From the NCBI GenBank assembly GCA_020633295.1, contig JACKDW010000010.1, positions 186,001 through 250,000 of the forward strand: a DNA stretch of 64,000 bases. The letters are read 5' to 3'. Position numbers and translations under genes: made by a program. The stretch comes from Myxococcales bacterium (lineage in GTDB: Bacteria; Myxococcota_A; Polyangia; Nannocystales; Nannocystaceae). The number at the start of each line of letters is the position of its first letter. The stretch's first letter is position 1. The notes below the pieces were generated by a model. It had not been told where the DNA came from. It was given only the letters and a program-made list of their open reading frames with translations, and made no database searches. Positions 1 through 7,372 of the stretch are shown here, piece by piece.

Positions 1-799
1 CCAGCGGCTCGAGGGGCTCTCGCGGCAGAGCCTCGCGCGCGTCGGCGAGCGCGCGACCCGGGAGGCGCGCCGCGTGATCCGTCGCGTGGTCCAAGTGCCA
101 GGTACCGACACCGGTGACTGGCTGCTCTACACCTTAACCTGGAGACACCTGCACGTGCTCCAGATGATGCCCGAGGTCCGGGGCGATCTCGTCCGGCGCA
201 TGGCGCTGGGCTCGCCGCTGCTCGCGCTCGCGACGCTGCGCGCCGAGGTGCCCCCGGACATCGGCGAGCTCGGGCGCAGCCTCGCGCGGCTGCTCGAGCC
301 CAGCGCCGTGCGCATGCTCGAGTGCGTCGACGAGCTGCTCGTCGAGGGCTGGACCGGCGAGGTCATGAACGCGCTGCGCAGCGCCAACACCGAGGAGTTC
401 ACCGCGCGCTTTGACGCCATCGCGCTCACGCTCGAGACCTACCTCGAGGTGCTGGATCGCGCGCGTCGCCTCGACCTCGCGCGGGCGTTGATGCGCTTCG
501 TCGCCGGCCTGGCGACCGAGGTCTTCACGGGCGACGTCGACAGCGAGCGGCGCCGGGCGCTCATCCACCACTCGCCGAGCTCGATCGCGGAGCGCGACGC
601 GCTGCTCGCCCGCGTCGCCCGGGTCGTCGCGTTCGCCGAGCGCCTGCAGGAGGTGCGCGGCGAGCTCGCGCTCGAGCGCTACGGCGACGATCGCTACGAG
701 GAGGCGCGGATCGTGCTCGCGGACGCCGAGCGACTGCTCGATCCGCACTACGAGCGCCTCTCCGCGCTTCGCGTGGGGCTCTCGGGTGCGCTACGATGA
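1..799 (+). CDS. 3' part of a helical protein of unknown function, possible ternary-system component
   Basis: The frame is open from the first complete codon of the window, so the true start lies outside; an internal GTG at 74 is the only start-like codon near the edge and I do not believe it is the real one. About 266 residues are visible. They are rich in Leu, Arg and Glu and look all-helical, with no signal peptide, membrane segment or catalytic motif I recognise. The gene ends 6 bases before the next one, so the two are almost certainly co-transcribed. Because that next protein resembles accessory proteins of FtsH/MoxR/vWA ternary systems, this could be another component of such an operon. 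That function is inferred from context only. Confidence 0.6.
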   Translation, partial: QRLEGLSRQSLARVGERATREARRVIRRVVQVPGTDTGDWLLYTLTWRHLHVLQMMPEVRGDLVRRMALGSPLLALATLRAEVPPDIGELGRSLARLLEPSAVRMLECVDELLVEGWTGEVMNALRSANTEEFTARFDAIALTLETYLEVLDRARRLDLARALMRFVAGLATEVFTGDVDSERRRALIHHSPSSIAERDALLARVARVVAFAERLQEVRGELALERYGDDRYEEARIVLADAERLLDPHYERLSALRVGLSGALR

Positions 800-805
800 G
801 GCGCC

Positions 806-1327
806 ATGAGCCGCGCCTACCGAGTCCCGGCGTACGAGGCCTCCGCCACGATCGAGGCTGAAGACCACCTCTCCATGCAGCTGGAGATGCTCGACATTCT
901 CCCACCTGGCGAAATGGTCAGGATGCTGCGGGAGGAGCTCAAGCAGGAGGGCTGGAAGGAGACGAGCGACGGCGAGGTCGAGGCCGTCGTCGGCGACGCG
1001 CGCGCGCGCCTCTCCGCCGACGGCGACCGGGTCACCGTGGAGCGCTCCGAGAAGAACCGCGTCAACGTGCGCGGCTACAACAAGGACGACGTCAACAAGC
1101 GGCTCGAGCAGGCGACCACGCGCGCCGAGGACACGGCGAAGAAGAACGTCGTCCGCGATCTGCTGCGCGTCGAGCCCGAGGTCCGTGAGTCGATCCAGCG
1201 CGCGCTCCAGCGGGTCTACGTCGAGGCCCTCAAGCAGAAGGCCAAGAGCATGGGCGACGTCGAGAGCGTCCGGGAGCAGCGCGGCGAGAGCGGCGAGCTC
1301 GAGCTGACCATCAAGGTCAAGGTCTAG
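806..1327 (+). CDS. FtsH-ternary-system-type accessory (X-domain) protein
   Basis: This 173-residue soluble protein starts at an ATG with GAGG just upstream, overlapping the end of the previous gene. Its N-terminus (MSRAYRV... then LEMLDILPP and a helix MVRMLREELKQEGW) matches my memory of the small proteins that accompany FtsH, vWA and MoxR in the ternary conflict/regulatory systems described by comparative genomics. The middle has two short beta-like stretches with alternating charged residues (DARARLSADGDRVTVE). The C-terminal part is a charged helix followed by a beta strand (LELTIKVKV). No catalytic residues are evident. It would act as a partner or adaptor of an AAA ATPase in the cytoplasm. 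The family call is recognition from memory and should be treated as moderate. Confidence 0.5.
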   Translation: MSRAYRVPAYEASATIEAEDHLSMQLEMLDILPPGEMVRMLREELKQEGWKETSDGEVEAVVGDARARLSADGDRVTVERSEKNRVNVRGYNKDDVNKRLEQATTRAEDTAKKNVVRDLLRVEPEVRESIQRALQRVYVEALKQKAKSMGDVESVREQRGESGELELTIKVKV

Positions 1328-1598
1328 CGCGGCGCCCGAACGCGAGCGCGACGCGGACGCCCGGCGCTCGCGTCGTACCGGCGTTCGAACGATCATGTCG
1401 GACGAGCTCGCCCGTCCGCGCGAGACCGACGAGCCCCCGCGACCCCGACGTCACGGTGAACCATCGAGTACGCCCGGGACGATCGCGGCGAGCGCGACGC
1501 GCTCAGAGCTGGCTCTTCGTGAACGCCGACGCGCGCCCGTACGGGCCCGCGTCACGAACGCGCGGCGCGACGGCGCGTTTGTTGGACGCGCCCGTCGC

Positions 1599-2258
1599 TC
1601 AGTTCGCCATCGCCTCGCGCTCTGCGGCGAGCGCCGCGTCGTAGCGCTTCCGGAGCGCCTTGTCGCGCCCGATCGAGTTAAAGGTCTTGGCGTTCTCCGG
1701 CACGATGTGGATGCCCTCGATGATCGTGCACTCCACGGTCCAGCGCCAGAAGTCGAGGATGCCCTTGAGCAGCTCGTCCTCCTCGGTCTCGGGCTCGAGC
1801 TCGCCGAGGAAGATCTCGTACATCCGCTTGGTCTGGCGGCGGAGGTCTTCGAAGCCGGGCTTGGTGAGCATCTCGTCGAGCTTCTCGACCACCTCGTGAT
1901 CCTCGAGCTCGAAGAGCGCGGAGATCGAGAACGGGTGGACCGGGTGCAGCTCGCCGCGCTCCTTGAAGATCATCAGCGCGCCCGTGAGCGTGTGACCGTA
2001 GCCGCAGAAGCCGCAGCCGGCCATCAGCGCCGCCAGGCCGACGAGCGTCTGGGCGTTGGCGGGGCCGAGCTCCTTGTCCATGAGCTTGTTGAACTTGTTG
2101 AGGAAGTTCAGGTAGCGGAAGAACCCGCGGATGCCCATGAAGCGGATGAACTCCTCCGCGGTGTCGGGCGGGTGGACCTCGCCCGTCGTGAGGCGGTTCA
2201 TCGCGAGGACGAACTTGACGGTCATGCGCTCGGAGAGCGTGAGGGGCTTGACGGTCAT
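1599..2258 (-). CDS. AhpD-like CxxC protein, cassette copy A
   Basis: This 219-residue soluble protein carries C82-x2-C85-x3-H89 (GCGFCGYGHTL) in a helical setting. That is the arrangement of the AhpD/carboxymuconolactone decarboxylase-like fold, where the Cys pair does thiol-disulfide chemistry and the His tunes it. The rest is helical and acidic near the C-terminus and lacks other recognisable motifs, so membership is inferred mainly from the Cys/His spacing. The ATG at 2258 overlaps the stop of the STAS-like gene in an ATGA tetranucleotide, implying translational coupling. It is paralogous to 6010-6678, with most residues conserved including both Cys and the His. A role in redox handling alongside the di-haem protein of the same cassette is inferred. 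Confidence 0.6.
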   Translation of the reverse strand: MTVKPLTLSERMTVKFVLAMNRLTTGEVHPPDTAEEFIRFMGIRGFFRYLNFLNKFNKLMDKELGPANAQTLVGLAALMAGCGFCGYGHTLTGALMIFKERGELHPVHPFSISALFELEDHEVVEKLDEMLTKPGFEDLRRQTKRMYEIFLGELEPETEEDELLKGILDFWRWTVECTIIEGIHIVPENAKTFNSIGRDKALRKRYDAALAAEREAMAN

Positions 2259-2701
2259 GGCCGCGCCCCCTTCCGCTCGCCGAAGGAGACGATCTCCTTG
2301 GCGCGATGGATGATCTCCTCCATGCGCCCGCGCGAGGTGTCGAGCCAGTCCACGGCTTGATCGTGGTTGGCGAAGGGCCGCGCGAGCTTGTCGCCCGAGG
2401 TGTGGACGACCCACAGCGCGACGCCGCGGATCCGCGGTCTCGACGCGACGTACGCGGTCCGCAGCTTCCGCTCGGCGATCTCGCTCTGGAGCTTCTGCAT
2501 CGACCGTCGCGCGCTCAGGTCACAGCGCCGGACCTGTCGCAGATCCCACAGGACCCCGTGCTTCCCGTTCTGCTCGCCGATGATCTCTCGGACGTTTGGT
2601 TCGACGCGCGCGAACTCCCCCCCCGTCAGATCACCGCCGAGGCAGATCGTCACGTGGCGACCTTTCGACGCTGATATCTCGAATGAAAAGTCCGCGGTCA
2701 C
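2255..2701 (-). CDS. STAS-like (anti-sigma-antagonist-like) protein, cassette copy A
   Basis: This 148-residue protein has the alternating beta/alpha layout of STAS/SpoIIAA-like domains: an N-terminal beta hairpin (TADFSFEI...VTICLGGDLTG), a helix, then the core strand GVLWDLRQV followed by a loop and helix holding CDLSARRSMQK. In STAS antagonists the Ser/Thr at this place is the site a kinase phosphorylates, so S in DLSARRS is a candidate; this is inference. The C-terminal half (VALWVVHTSGDKLARPFANHDQAVDWL) is shared with the paralogue at 6675-7121. The start is GTG, preceded by a GAGGAAAG-type ribosome site. It overlaps the downstream AhpD-like gene by 4 bases. Partners could be an anti-sigma kinase or the neighbouring redox proteins; none is visible here. 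Confidence 0.6.
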   Translation of the reverse strand: MTADFSFEISASKGRHVTICLGGDLTGGEFARVEPNVREIIGEQNGKHGVLWDLRQVRRCDLSARRSMQKLQSEIAERKLRTAYVASRPRIRGVALWVVHTSGDKLARPFANHDQAVDWLDTSRGRMEEIIHRAKEIVSFGERKGARP

Positions 2702-3053
2702 AAGCGCTTTCCTCGAAGACGACGAAAAGTGTATCGCATACGTGTTCGCAACAGAGGATGTTTGCCCGCCAGGAGGCCGCGCGCCGCGTGAGCAGAATCG
2801 CCCGGTACAGGCGTCGGCGCGTCGCGTGGCGTGGCGTCGCGTCGAGGCTGGCGGTGCGCGTCGACACCACGCGACGACGCGCGGCCGCGCGCGACAGGAG
2901 GCGCTCGTCCTCCTGCCGCGCTGCGGCGATGGCTGCGATGGCTGCGATGGCTGCGGCGATGGCTGCGGCGATGGCTGCGGCGATGGCTGCGGCGATGGCT
3001 GCGGCGATGGCTGCGGCGATGTAGGTGCGAGGTCTAGGACCCCGCGCGGGTGA
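2702..3053. other. Gap between copy-A peroxidase and STAS genes
   Basis: No gene is convincing in these 352 bases. The stretch next to the STAS start (roughly 2702-2760) is comparatively AT-rich and may hold its promoter. The remainder is GC-rich and is dominated by a 12-base tandem repeat at 2921-3022. The corresponding gap in copy B is about 100 bases shorter and lacks the repeat, so the repeat arose after the duplication or was lost from the other copy. Confidence 0.6.
2921..3022. repeat. 12-base minisatellite (CTGCGGCGATGG)
   Basis: Seven 12-base units of CTGCGGCGATGG, plus two shortened 9-base units CTGCGATGG (second and third), run without interruption over 102 bases; the final unit ends in GT. 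The last six full units are identical except for that terminal base. The array lies just downstream of the copy-A di-haem peroxidase stop codon. A length multiple of three would allow read-through translation (Ala/Met repeats) but no plausible gene contains it. Confidence 0.9.
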
Positions 3054-5294
3054 TCAGGGGACGGGCGCGGGCTCGAGGCCGGCGCCGGGGTACGGCCACT
3101 GGAAGTTCGTCCCGCACTCCTCCGGCGGCGGGATCAGGATCGAGTCCTCCGGGAGCGGCACCGGCCAGAAGCCGGAGAAGCCGAGCATCGTGTTGTCGCG
3201 ACCCCGCAGGTAGTCGGGCTTGACGAGCGGCTCGTAGCTCATGGCGAGCGCGAACGGCCCGCGCTCCTCGGCGTTCTGCAGGATGAAGTCGTCAAACGAG
3301 ACCGCCAGGTCGACCGGGAGGCCGCCCTCCGTGTAGTAGGTGCCGAGCACGTCCGGCTCGTTGAGGTTGTACGGCAGCACCGCGAAGGCCGCGCCCGCGG
3401 AGTCGATCCGATCGAGGATCGCGTCGTAGTCGAACTCGAAGTGGATGTTCGCCACGAGCGTGTCCGGGTCGGACTCGAAGTACGGGGAGCCGATCTGCTG
3501 CACGCCCGGGAGCTGCAGCGGGAACGCCGTGGGCGGCAGGTTGTCGAGGTCGACGTCGTGCTCGTGGCCGAGCAGCTCGCCGGTGGCGCCGTCGTAGTAG
3601 AACGTCCAGATCCGGTTGAAGACGCGCGGGACGAGCCACAGCTGCCAGCGCCCGTCGGAGACGCAGTCGGGGAAGCTGTTGTACGGCGTGCCCGGGTTGT
3701 AGTCGTAGCAGTACGTCGGGCGGTACGGCAGCCCCTCGATCGTGCCGTCGATGATGAAGGTGTTGGCGTTGCGGTCGAAGATGAAGTCGAGCGAACCGCC
3801 GCCCGCGCACATCTCCGGCGTCTGCACCTGGTACTCGCGGAACAGCGAGCCCGGGAGGCCGAGCTCCATGGTCAGCGTGCCGGCGCGGTTCTCCGGGATG
3901 ACCTGGTCGTTGTCGTGGACCGGCAGCCCGCTGGGGACGCTCTCGGGGATCGAGTCAGAGAGATCCAGGCTGTCGGGGTCGGTGAGCGCGGCCAGGAAGG
4001 CCATCACCTCGTCGACGCGCTGCTCCTTGAAGGTGGGGTTCTCGAGCACCGGGTCGAGGTGGCGGAGCACGGCCTCCTGGGTGGGCAGCACGCTCGGCTG
4101 GAGCGCCGGGTGGATCTGCGTCGGGTCGTAGTTGTTCAGCGACGTCTCCGGGTCGAGGTAGTGGCGCACGAAGTCCTCGAGCTCGACGAACTGCCCGGCG
4201 TGGCCGTAGGGCGCGGTGAGCTCGATGTTGCGCAGCGGCGCCGTCCGGAAGCGATAGAAGTCCGCCGGATCGTCGCTCTCGTTGTAGCGCCCCCAGTCGT
4301 CGGTGACCGTCGCGCCGTTGTTCTTGCCGGGGCCGAACTGCGGCAGCGCGGTGTTGTGGAACTGCTCGTCGGTGAACGAGCTGCCCGAGTGACAGCTGGA
4401 GCACCCGCCGTCGCCGAGGAAGTGCTTGGCGCCGCGCAGCGCCGCCGAGCTCATCGCCATGTCGTCGCCGCGCAGCATCTCGTCCCAGGGCGAGTTGGCC
4501 GCCTCGAAGGTCGAGATCTCGAAGCCCGCGATCGCGTTCGCGGCGTGCGCGAAGGACATGTCCTCGAAGGCGGTGCCGGGGTAGGCGGCCTCGAACATAT
4601 CGACGTACTCCGGGATCTGGCCGAGGCGGCCCATGAGCGCCTCCCAGATCGCGGTGAAGTCGGAGTCCTGGATCAGCGAGAGGTCGTTCTCGCCGATGAA
4701 GCCGCGCATCTCGGCGCGCGAGGTCACGGGGAACATCGCGAGCGCCGCGGGGGCGCCGAACTCGAAGACGTCGATCATCTCCTGCGTCAGCTGCTCGCTC
4801 GCCGGCGTGTCGAACACGCCGCCGTGCACGTTCACGCGGCCGTCCCAGAACGTGGTGTCCAGGTCGTGCATATTGAACAGCGGCGGGGCGTTGCGCGGGA
4901 TAAAGATGTTGTCGGGGTGCGAGCGGCCCTCGGCCGAGCCGACGCCGCCGACGCCGATCGCCAGGTTGAGGTCGTCGTCCGTGCCCGCCGTCGCGGGGTG
5001 GCAGGTCATGCACGAGATGTCGCGGTTACCGCTGAGCTCCTTGTCGAAGGCGAGCGCCCGGCCGAGCTCTACCAGCTCTTCGCGGATCTCGGGCGCGGCC
5101 GGCATCGGCGTGATCCCCTGCTGCGCGGCGAGCTGACGGACCTGCTTCGCGAGGCCCTTGTGCTTGCGCAGCTCCTCGTCGTCGAGCTCGCCGTCGGTCT
5201 CGGAGTCTACTGGATCAGCGTCTCCGCACCCCACGACGGCGAATAGAGCGAAGAACGCGAGGGCACCCCTGAACTTGCTTCCGTGAAACGGCAT
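3054..5294 (-). CDS. Di-haem cytochrome c peroxidase/MauG-like lipoprotein with extra C-terminal domain, copy A
   Basis: The protein has 746 residues, with a lipoprotein signal (hydrophobic run then VVGC, lipidated Cys23). Two c-type haem sites are visible: CMTCH at 95-99 and CSSCH at 298-302. Between and after them are hallmarks of the MauG/CcpA family, such as PRNAPPLFNMHDLDTTFWDGR and LTAPYGHAGQF near 359-369. Usual family members are about 330-450 residues; here roughly 270 further residues follow, with four Cys (EMC, YCYD, PDCV, EECG) and beta-rich sequence I cannot assign. The ATG is chosen because GGAGGT lies 6 bases upstream; an earlier in-frame start would lengthen the signal peptide awkwardly. 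It heads the STAS/AhpD-like genes on this strand. It probably acts at the outer membrane or periplasm, on H2O2 or a protein/quinone substrate. Confidence 0.85.
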   Translation of the reverse strand: MPFHGSKFRGALAFFALFAVVGCGDADPVDSETDGELDDEELRKHKGLAKQVRQLAAQQGITPMPAAPEIREELVELGRALAFDKELSGNRDISCMTCHPATAGTDDDLNLAIGVGGVGSAEGRSHPDNIFIPRNAPPLFNMHDLDTTFWDGRVNVHGGVFDTPASEQLTQEMIDVFEFGAPAALAMFPVTSRAEMRGFIGENDLSLIQDSDFTAIWEALMGRLGQIPEYVDMFEAAYPGTAFEDMSFAHAANAIAGFEISTFEAANSPWDEMLRGDDMAMSSAALRGAKHFLGDGGCSSCHSGSSFTDEQFHNTALPQFGPGKNNGATVTDDWGRYNESDDPADFYRFRTAPLRNIELTAPYGHAGQFVELEDFVRHYLDPETSLNNYDPTQIHPALQPSVLPTQEAVLRHLDPVLENPTFKEQRVDEVMAFLAALTDPDSLDLSDSIPESVPSGLPVHDNDQVIPENRAGTLTMELGLPGSLFREYQVQTPEMCAGGGSLDFIFDRNANTFIIDGTIEGLPYRPTYCYDYNPGTPYNSFPDCVSDGRWQLWLVPRVFNRIWTFYYDGATGELLGHEHDVDLDNLPPTAFPLQLPGVQQIGSPYFESDPDTLVANIHFEFDYDAILDRIDSAGAAFAVLPYNLNEPDVLGTYYTEGGLPVDLAVSFDDFILQNAEERGPFALAMSYEPLVKPDYLRGRDNTMLGFSGFWPVPLPEDSILIPPPEECGTNFQWPYPGAGLEPAPVP

Positions 5295-5301
5295 CTTTCT
5301 A

Positions 5302-5345
5302 CCTCCAATAACCACCGCCTATAGTTGGACACGGATCGCATGTAG
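5302..5345 (-). promoter_or_regulatory. Conserved leader/promoter of peroxidase copy A
   Basis: This 44-base stretch directly upstream of the copy-A start, including its Shine-Dalgarno, aligns without gaps to 9615-9658 upstream of copy B with only about seven differences. In contrast, most flanking non-coding sequence has diverged. Read on the minus strand it contains an ACTATA element resembling a -10 box, followed by GCGGTGGT and the GGAGG ribosome site. Retention after duplication suggests a functional promoter or 5' leader. Confidence 0.6.
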
Positions 5346-5460
5346 GCGTCCACATTCTCGCGTTTTTTGCAGGTGCGTGTATTGCCAGGTCCTGCGAGGT
5401 CCTGTGGCTCTGTGAGCGCCTCGCCGCCCCGCGCACACATGACGCAGCGTCGCATTTCTT

Positions 5461-5484
5461 AATATGACTCAAAAAACATGGTCT
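5461..5484. repeat. AT-rich 24-base intergenic element, copy 1
   Basis: Starts AATATGAC and contains AAACATGG. It aligns ungapped with 13775-13798 and 39875-39898 (17 of 24 identical to the latter), which stands out in DNA this GC-rich. It lies 167 bases upstream of the copy-A peroxidase start. A weak counterpart (ATTATATGGC...TTATGGG, about 9773-9793) sits at nearly the same distance upstream of copy B. Confidence 0.45.
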
Positions 5485-5602
5485 ATCAGGCATCTGGATT
5501 TTGGCGGGCGGTCGTCACGGCACATCCGCCCACCCGCGGCGCGACGCGATTGTGTGTACGCCCAACGACGACGGTCGGACGGCAGCCGTTGCCGCGCGCG
5601 TC

Positions 5603-5798
5603 GAAAATCCTGCGTGAAACACGGGCCGCGTTCGGGCGCCCTCGATCCACGCGAGTTGGCGTCGCTCTGCGGCCGGCAGCTCTTGCCGCGCGCGTAGAAA
5701 ATTCTGCGTGGCGCCGGCGAGCGCCGTCGCGACGAGGCGCTCAATCGAGATTGGAGGCAACCAGCATTGATTGCTGTGAGCGCCGAAAATCGTGCGTG
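5603..5798. repeat. Three spaced GAAAATNNTGCGTG motifs
   Basis: A 14-base motif occurs at 5603-5616 (GAAAATCCTGCGTG), 5697-5710 (GAAAATTCTGCGTG) and 5785-5798 (GAAAATCGTGCGTG), all in the same orientation and spaced 94 and 88 bases apart. The first two are also preceded by the same GCCGCGCGCGT stretch. They may be binding sites or relics of a tandem duplication of about 90 bases; the intervening DNA is only partly alike. Confidence 0.6.
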
Positions 5799-6009
5799 TA
5801 GTCAACCCTCGCAACCTGACACCGACGACGTCGACGCGCGCGGATCTCGAGGTGCGGCTCGCCGTCGCGTGTACGACACGCTCGCCGATGGCGCCTAGCC
5901 TAGACCAGAGCGAGCGGGCGAGCGCGGCGTCGTGTAGAGGTTCGCTACGAGCGGCGAGCCTCGGCGTCGCGGGCTCGCGCGCGTCAGCGCAGCGTCGCGC
6001 CGTCGCGCG

Positions 6010-6678
6010 TCAGTGCAGCAGCGTCGCGGCGTCGCGCTCGACCGCGCGGGCCGCCTCGTAGCGCGTCCTCAGCGTCTTGTCGCGCCCGATCTCGTTCATG
6101 ATCCTGGCGTTCTCGGGCGTCATGTTAATGCCCTCGACGATCGTGCACTCGACCGTCCAGCGCCAGAAGTCGAGGATGGCCTTCAGCAGCTTGTCCTCCT
6201 CGGTCTCGGGCTCGAGGTCGCCGAGGAAGATCGCGTACATGTGGCTGGTCTGACGCCGGAGGTCCTCGTACCCGGGCTGCGCGAGCAGCTCGTCGAGCTT
6301 CTCGATCACCTCGTGATCCTCGAGCTCGAAGAGCTGGGAGATCGAGAACGGGTGGACCGGGTGGAGCTGGCCGTTGGCCTTGAAGGTCATCAGCGCGCCC
6401 GTGAGCGTGTGGCCGTAGCCGCAGTAGCCGCAGCCGGCCATCAGCGCCGCGAGCCCCACCAGCGTCTGGGTGTTCGCGGGGCCGAAGGCGTCGTGCATCA
6501 TCTTGTTGAACTTGTTGAGGAAGCCGAGGTAGCGGAAGAAGCCGCGCACGCCCATGACGCGGACGAACTCCTCGGCCGTGTGGGCGGGGTGCAGCTCGCC
6601 GGTGACCATCGTGTTCAGCTTCAGGATGAGGCCGACCGTGAAGCGCTCGGAGGCGGAGAGGGGCTTGTCTTCGGTCAC
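6010..6678 (-). CDS. AhpD-like CxxC protein, cassette copy B
   Basis: This 222-residue paralogue of 1599-2258 retains C83-x2-C86-x3-H90 (GCGYCGYGHTL) and the surrounding helices nearly unchanged. Divergence concentrates in the first 30 residues and the last 40. The start is a GTG that overlaps the STAS-B stop in a GTGA tetranucleotide, mirroring the ATGA overlap in copy A, so coupling was preserved after duplication. No signal peptide is seen, so both AhpD-like proteins should be cytoplasmic while the haem protein is exported; a direct complex is therefore unlikely unless a membrane partner exists. Family assignment rests on the Cys/His spacing. Confidence 0.6.
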   Translation of the reverse strand: MTEDKPLSASERFTVGLILKLNTMVTGELHPAHTAEEFVRVMGVRGFFRYLGFLNKFNKMMHDAFGPANTQTLVGLAALMAGCGYCGYGHTLTGALMTFKANGQLHPVHPFSISQLFELEDHEVIEKLDELLAQPGYEDLRRQTSHMYAIFLGDLEPETEEDKLLKAILDFWRWTVECTIVEGINMTPENARIMNEIGRDKTLRTRYEAARAVERDAATLLH

Positions 6679-7121
6679 TGCCGCGCCCCCTTCCCGCCGA
6701 CGAAGGACACGATCTCCTTGGCGCGGTGGATGATCTCCTCGATGCGCCCGCGCGACGTGTCGAGCCAGTCCGTCGCTTGCTCGTGGTTGGCGAAGGGGCG
6801 CGCGAGCTTGTCGCCGGAGGTGTGGACGATCCAGAGCGCGACGCCGCGGATCCGCGGGCGCGAGGCGACGTAGGCGCTGCGCACCTGCTTCGACGCGATC
6901 TCGCTCTGGAGCTTCTGCATCGCGCGGCGCGCCCCGATGTCGCAGCGGCGGACCCCGCGGAGGTCCCACAGGACGCCGAACTTCCCGTCCTCGCGATCGA
7001 TGACCTTTCGGACATCTGACTCGACGCGCTCGAGCTCTCCGCTCGTGAGGTCGCCGCCGAGACTGATCGTCACGAGACTCTCGTCCGGTGACGTGATCTC
7101 GAATGAAAAGTCCGCGGTCAT
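6675..7121 (-). CDS. STAS-like protein, cassette copy B
   Basis: This 148-residue paralogue of 2255-2701 has the same secondary-structure order and conserved GVLWDLRGVRRCD core and HTSGDKLARPFANHEQATDWLDTSRGR C-terminal region. The loop where STAS antagonists carry their phosphorylated residue reads CDIGARRAMQK here, against CDLSARRSMQK in copy A. Both candidate serines are therefore replaced (by Gly and Ala). If copy A is phosphorylated, copy B may be insensitive; this is inference. The ATG at 7121 has AAGG a few bases upstream. A TTG one codon earlier is possible but less likely. Confidence 0.6.
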   Translation of the reverse strand: MTADFSFEITSPDESLVTISLGGDLTSGELERVESDVRKVIDREDGKFGVLWDLRGVRRCDIGARRAMQKLQSEIASKQVRSAYVASRPRIRGVALWIVHTSGDKLARPFANHEQATDWLDTSRGRIEEIIHRAKEIVSFVGGKGARQ

Positions 7122-7372
7122 CAACGCCTTCTAGGACTCGAGTCTAGCGCACTCGCGGCGTCGCGCGGCGACGAATGTCGATCGACGCGCGTCGCGTCGG
7201 CGCGGCGCGTCGGCGTCAGGGCCGCCTGAGGTGGTCGCGCGCGCTGCGGCGCTCGATCGCCCGCGCGTGAAGGTGTTCAAAGGGTCATGATAGGTACGAC
7301 GATGGAGGACCCCGCGCGGCGCCGGCCGCCTGGGCGGCGCCGCGTGGGGGCTCGCGCGGGGGCGGCCCGCGC

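Larger units (their letters stand above)
5295..6009. other. Non-coding gap between cassette copies
   Basis: No open frame here looks coding. The region holds the copy-A promoter/leader (5302-5345), an AT-rich 24-base element (5461-5484), and three spaced copies of a GAAAATNNTGCGTG motif (5603, 5697, 5785). The part from about 5400 to 5580 still resembles 9715-9890 upstream of copy B in patches (for example the ACCCGCGGCGCG and GTGTACG stretches), so the duplicated unit includes several hundred bases of upstream DNA. Confidence 0.6.

Noticed and set aside
2596..3024. A coding gene reading through the 12-base repeat as Ala/Met repeats
   Set aside because: The rest of the frame is Arg/Ser-rich chance sequence and overlaps the STAS-A start on the other strand; no homologue in copy B.
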